NCBI GenBank assembly: GCA_958510875.1
Contig: OY294067.1
Coordinates: 104,018,010 to 104,082,009, forward strand
Reading direction: 5' to 3'
Length of the DNA stretch: 64,000 bases
From: Endomychus coccineus
Taxonomy: Eukaryota > Arthropoda > Insecta > Coleoptera > Endomychidae
Positions 61,525-64,000 of the stretch are shown here, in pieces. The stretch's first letter is position 1. Each line of letters starts with the position of its first letter. The position numbers and the translations under genes were made by a program. Below the pieces are notes generated by a model. The model was not told the origin of the DNA and did not search any database. It worked only from the letters and a program-made list of their open reading frames with translations.

Positions 61525-61674
61525 GTTTGGAAATATTTTGTCCGGTCGCCTCCAATCGTAGAGTTCCATTATACTGGGAGGTAGGAACAGAACTTGTGGG
61601 TCGTCATATACGGGAGCTGCAGACGACCCCGTTGCAGACGACGCTTGAGATTTTCCTTTCGCTTTACCTTTTAC
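61525..61674 (-). CDS. Adgb: Androglobin exon A (entry to calpain-like domain)
   Basis: Fifty codons in phase 0 at both ends. The acceptor is a pyrimidine-rich stretch ending in TTACAG and the donor is AAC|GTAAGA. It starts with a small Lys/Gly/Ser run (VKGKAKGKSQ), then DDPQVLFLPPSIMELYDWRR, which matches the vertebrate androglobin segment with the pattern EDP..(x)..LP.S(x)..Y.W.RP before the protease core. No methionine is supported here: the open frame upstream of the acceptor is non-conserved, and the conserved WPEW-type N-terminal segment of the family was not found as far as 64 kb. A Penelope-like element begins only about 70 bp upstream of the acceptor. Confidence 0.85.
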
Positions 61675-61745
61675 CTGTAAATTCCAAGAGAACATAGTAA
61701 CTATTAATAAACTATAAAAGAGTTCACACTGTGGATATATTATAA

Positions 61746-62775
61746 CACTATACATAAGAAATAATCACCCTTATCCACTAAAAATACTACTAAAGCACTG
61801 AGGACTTTTCGGCTACCAAGTAGCCATCATCAGAGTAAACTAGATTATAAATCAAAATTTGCCTGTTTAAATACTAGTTGGGGATAATAATGTAAACAAA
61901 GGGTTACCCTCAGCTGGAGATAAATCGAAATTTAGTAAATTGCTTTTCCGTTTAAACATTTCCATTCCTTCTAAATTACCTAGAAATTTGTCTGTACTGT
62001 GTTTTAAAAGTGATAAACTTTCTTGAGAAATGGTGTGACCTGTATTCAGAAACTTCAGCAAATTGCGTTGGACAATGGTTTCCAGAAATCATTGATCCAT
62101 AATTTAATTTCTAAACAGAAAAGAAAATTGGAACGTAGGCAACTATCCAAATTAGGGCCACTACCTTTCAATACTTCAATAAAATTCAAAACTTTCACTT
62201 ATCATTCTTCAGTAATCGATAAGCTTGTTTTCTAAATTTGCAATACAACCGGTTTATAGATGTAAGAACAAGCTAATACACGGTTCAGGCAACACCTTTG
62301 GCAAAGTATCCGATTCCGACAAATCCGGGATTTACAAAATCAATTGTGAGTCGTGTTCAAAACGCTATGTGGGTCAAACTAGAAGGAACATTTTAGCTCG
62401 TTATAAGGAACATTTTGCACATTTAAAGAAAAATAATGGTGAAGAATCAACGGTAGCCGAACATATTTTGAATACAAGAGATCACACCATTTCTCAAGAA
62501 AGTTTATCACTTTTAAAACACAGTACAGACAAATTTCTAGGTAATTTAGAAAGAATGGAAATATATAAACGAAAAAGATATTTACTAAATTCCGATTTAT
62601 CTCCAGCTGAGGGTAACCCTTTGCTTACATTATTATCCCCAACTAGTATTCAAGCAGGCACATTTTGGCTCATAATTTACCTTACTCTAATGATGGCTTC
62701 GTGGTAGTCGGAAGGTCCTCAGTACTTTAGTAGTATTTTTAGTGGATAAGGGTGATTATTTCTTATGTATAGTGA
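61746..62775 (+). mobile_element. Penelope-like element, 5'-truncated with inverted tail copy
   Basis: The plus-strand ORF (62,225-62,707) reads SDKSGIYKINCESCSKRYVG then QTRRNILARYKEHFAHLKK and AEHILNT, a GIY-YIG endonuclease as in Penelope C-termini, ending in SPAEGNPLLTLLSPTSIQAG. An inverted copy of its last 60 codons and the terminal repeat lies at 61,746-62,061 (minus strand; frame SPAEGNPLFTLLSPTSI). The outer ends pair over ACTATACATAAGAAATAATC and beyond. The reverse transcriptase is missing. The nearest end is about 70 bp from the acceptor of androglobin exon A. Confidence 0.85.
61805..61836 (-). ncRNA. Hammerhead-ribozyme-like motif, intact core
   Basis: On the minus strand CTGATGA (61,833-61,827) is followed by a six-pair stem GGCTAC-TTG-GTAGCC and GAAA (61,810-61,807). 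The plus-strand copy at the other end of the element has CTAATGA and GGAA and looks dead. The same stem II with a mutated core is at 13,234-13,260. Confidence 0.65.
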
Positions 62776-63120
62776 TAGTAACTATGAATTTAAGAGAGAA
62801 TTTAATTATAATATACAAATAACACGAAGTTCCATGAACATTATTGGCTCCCTCTCCTGTAGTCAAAAGATAGGAGAAAAACTTTCACAATGGAAATAGA
62901 TTTTTCGTTTTCCAACTTCTGATTCGGGTTCAGCGGACCAAACTATCTCCCTGATGCCAAATTTCTGAAACTTTGGATTGGAAGAGCCCAAAATATTCCA
63001 CTTGTTATAAAAGACATTCCATTTGTTATTTGAAAATGGTAATTCTTTGTTTATTAATAGTAATAATCACGAGTCCCCTTTTTTTTCTCACTGACGATGT
63101 GTAAGCCATCCTGAAATGAA
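62776..63120. other. Nothing recognised
   Basis: AT-rich gap between the Penelope and LINE relics; no conserved androglobin N-terminal exon found. Confidence 0.45.
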
Positions 63121-64000
63121 CGTGCGGTCTATAAAATTTTAGTAATGACCCCTATTTTTTCACACAATCTGCTTGCTTCTCCGACTCTGACACAAGACTG
63201 AACTCAAAATTACTTTCCTGCTGCTTGTGTGATTTGAAGTAATTTGTAATGAATTCTCTTTCAACATTGTTTGTTTTTGGTATACCATCCAGAAAATAAT
63301 TATTAATATCATCAACACTTTGGAGATGATTTGGATTGGAAGATTGTTTATCTTTGGTAATATGTAATGATTTTAGTTGTTTCCACAAAGATCTTGTGTA
63401 TTTATTTCTGGAAATATATTCAAAATAAGCTGTTTTTCATTGAGCATAGCATTATTAGTGAAGTTACCCAATTGCTTGAAGTAACTCCAGTGTGAAGGGG
63501 GCCTAGTTCTTCCAAACTTTGCTTTGGCTTTGTCCCTTAAAGTAATCAGTAATTTGATGTTATCAGTTATTCATGGAGATTGTTTTTGGTGATCCTCATT
63601 GTTCTATGAGGTACATGTTTGTCAAACATATACAGCAGGCTACCACTAAGAAACTCAACTTTTTGGTCAATACCATCAAGATGAAATATATTGTGTAAAG
63701 GTAATTTTAGTTCACTGTACATATTTTCATCAAAATGTTTGTATTCACGGTAGGTATAAGAGGTATGTGGAGTTTAAAATTTCTCACATAAGATATCATA
63801 CCATATTATTTCATGATTGTTTATAGTGATTTTCCCTACAAGGAGTGACATGCTACTCTCGGGATTGGAAACTAGAGAAAGATCAATGATAGGAGATGAA
63901 GTTTTAGTCTTATGAGTTGCATCGGTAATTATTTGTTGCATATAATATTGAAATTCTTATTCGAATATGTTTTTACCTTTTCTTTTGGAACTTGTAAATA
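63121..64000 (-). mobile_element. LINE relic (endonuclease end and linker before RT), runs off the window
   Basis: Minus-strand frames from the right edge: IIDLSLVSNPESSMSLLVGK (near 63,890-63,840), YREYKHFDENMYSELK (near 63,740), PHRTMRITKNN (near 63,605), RDKAKAKFGRTRPPSHWSYF (63,540-63,480), QLGNFTNNAMLNEKQ, and LWKQLKSLHITKDKQSSNPN with SVDDINNYFLDGIP (63,380-63,280). This order (IDH..V-type endonuclease end, W...R, FW..(I)..L and IN.YFL linker) is typical of Jockey/CR1-type elements. The RT should follow downstream but is absent. Confidence 0.75.

Larger units (their letters stand above)
1365..61674 (-). other. Adgb: Androglobin gene span (ten exons found, incomplete at both ends)
   Basis: Ten minus-strand open segments have consensus AG acceptors and GT donors and chain without a frame break; the phases match at all nine junctions. 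Androglobin is known as a large chimeric protein with an N-terminal calpain-like domain, a circularly permuted globin interrupted by an IQ motif, and a helical C-terminus; in mammals it is linked to sperm flagella. The exons follow that order. About 1,510 codons are present, against about 1,670 in human, so a short N-terminal exon (upstream of 61.7 kb, probably beyond 64 kb) and the end of the gene are missing. Introns, in transcription order, are 11.1, 8.5, 10.5, 14.5, 2.8, 1.7, 1.3, 1.5 and 3.9 kb and hold nearly all the repeats. No promoter or polyadenylation site can be assigned. The exon chain is seen in the sequence; the function is inferred from the family. Confidence 0.9.

Noticed and set aside
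1..64000. tRNA or rRNA genes
   Set aside because: No cloverleaf with A/B boxes and no rDNA stretch was recognised by eye; short candidates did not fold convincingly.

Overview
The window is AT-rich eukaryotic DNA, almost certainly from an arthropod and probably an insect. The signs are spliced minus-strand exons with GT/AG junctions, piggyBac, pogo-like, Penelope-like and several LINE relics, and a 328-bp satellite. There are no bacterial-style operons. A beetle is possible, but the sequence does not prove it.

One host gene is visible: an androglobin (Adgb), read on the minus strand from about 61.7 kb down to at least 1.4 kb. Ten exons can be chained with matching splice phases at all nine junctions: 61,525-61,674; 50,106-50,376; 41,076-41,558; 30,284-30,587; 15,722-15,828; 12,753-12,959; 8,600-11,015; 7,139-7,342; 5,401-5,631; 1,365-1,522. 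Together they give about 4,531 nt, or 1,510 codons, of a protein whose vertebrate relative is roughly 1,670 residues. The order is that of androglobin: split calpain-like protease domain, Lys/Gly/Ser linkers, a long exon with the permuted globin and a degenerate IQ segment, then a C-terminal helical part. The N-terminal start lies beyond 64 kb and the C-terminus is probably left of position 1.

Almost all other sequence is intron filled with repeats. From left to right these include a fragment of a PIN-like/Cys-rich mobile-element protein (0.5-1.2 kb), LINE relics (2.2-3.6, 6.1-6.9, 14.3-15.5, 38-40.2, 42.6-43.1, 47-47.8, 63-64 kb), a hAT-like relic (11.65-12.3 kb), and Penelope-like elements with hammerhead-type motifs (13.2, 55.6-58.0, 61.7-62.8 kb). 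A further Penelope-like foldback at 44 kb has only a weak resemblance to these motifs. There are long-inverted-repeat elements (16.3-17.8, 50.8-54.4, 59.2-60.1 kb, perhaps 36.9-37.9 kb), a 9.1-kb satellite array with a six-monomer higher-order repeat (19.3-28.5 kb), a piggyBac with another transposon nested inside it (31.9-35.0 kb), GC-rich 300-bp repeats (35.0-36.1 kb), a second element sharing the nested transposon's ends but with a different interior (46.1-47.0 kb), and a pogo-like relic (48.2-49.1 kb).

The most interesting points are three. The insect-type androglobin seems to lack the globin proximal histidine and the calpain-type cysteine. The PIN-like/Cys-rich protein family is carried between 0.85-kb inverted repeats. 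Two elements share terminal repeats but carry unrelated interiors. All family assignments are by eye from remembered family motifs; no search was run.
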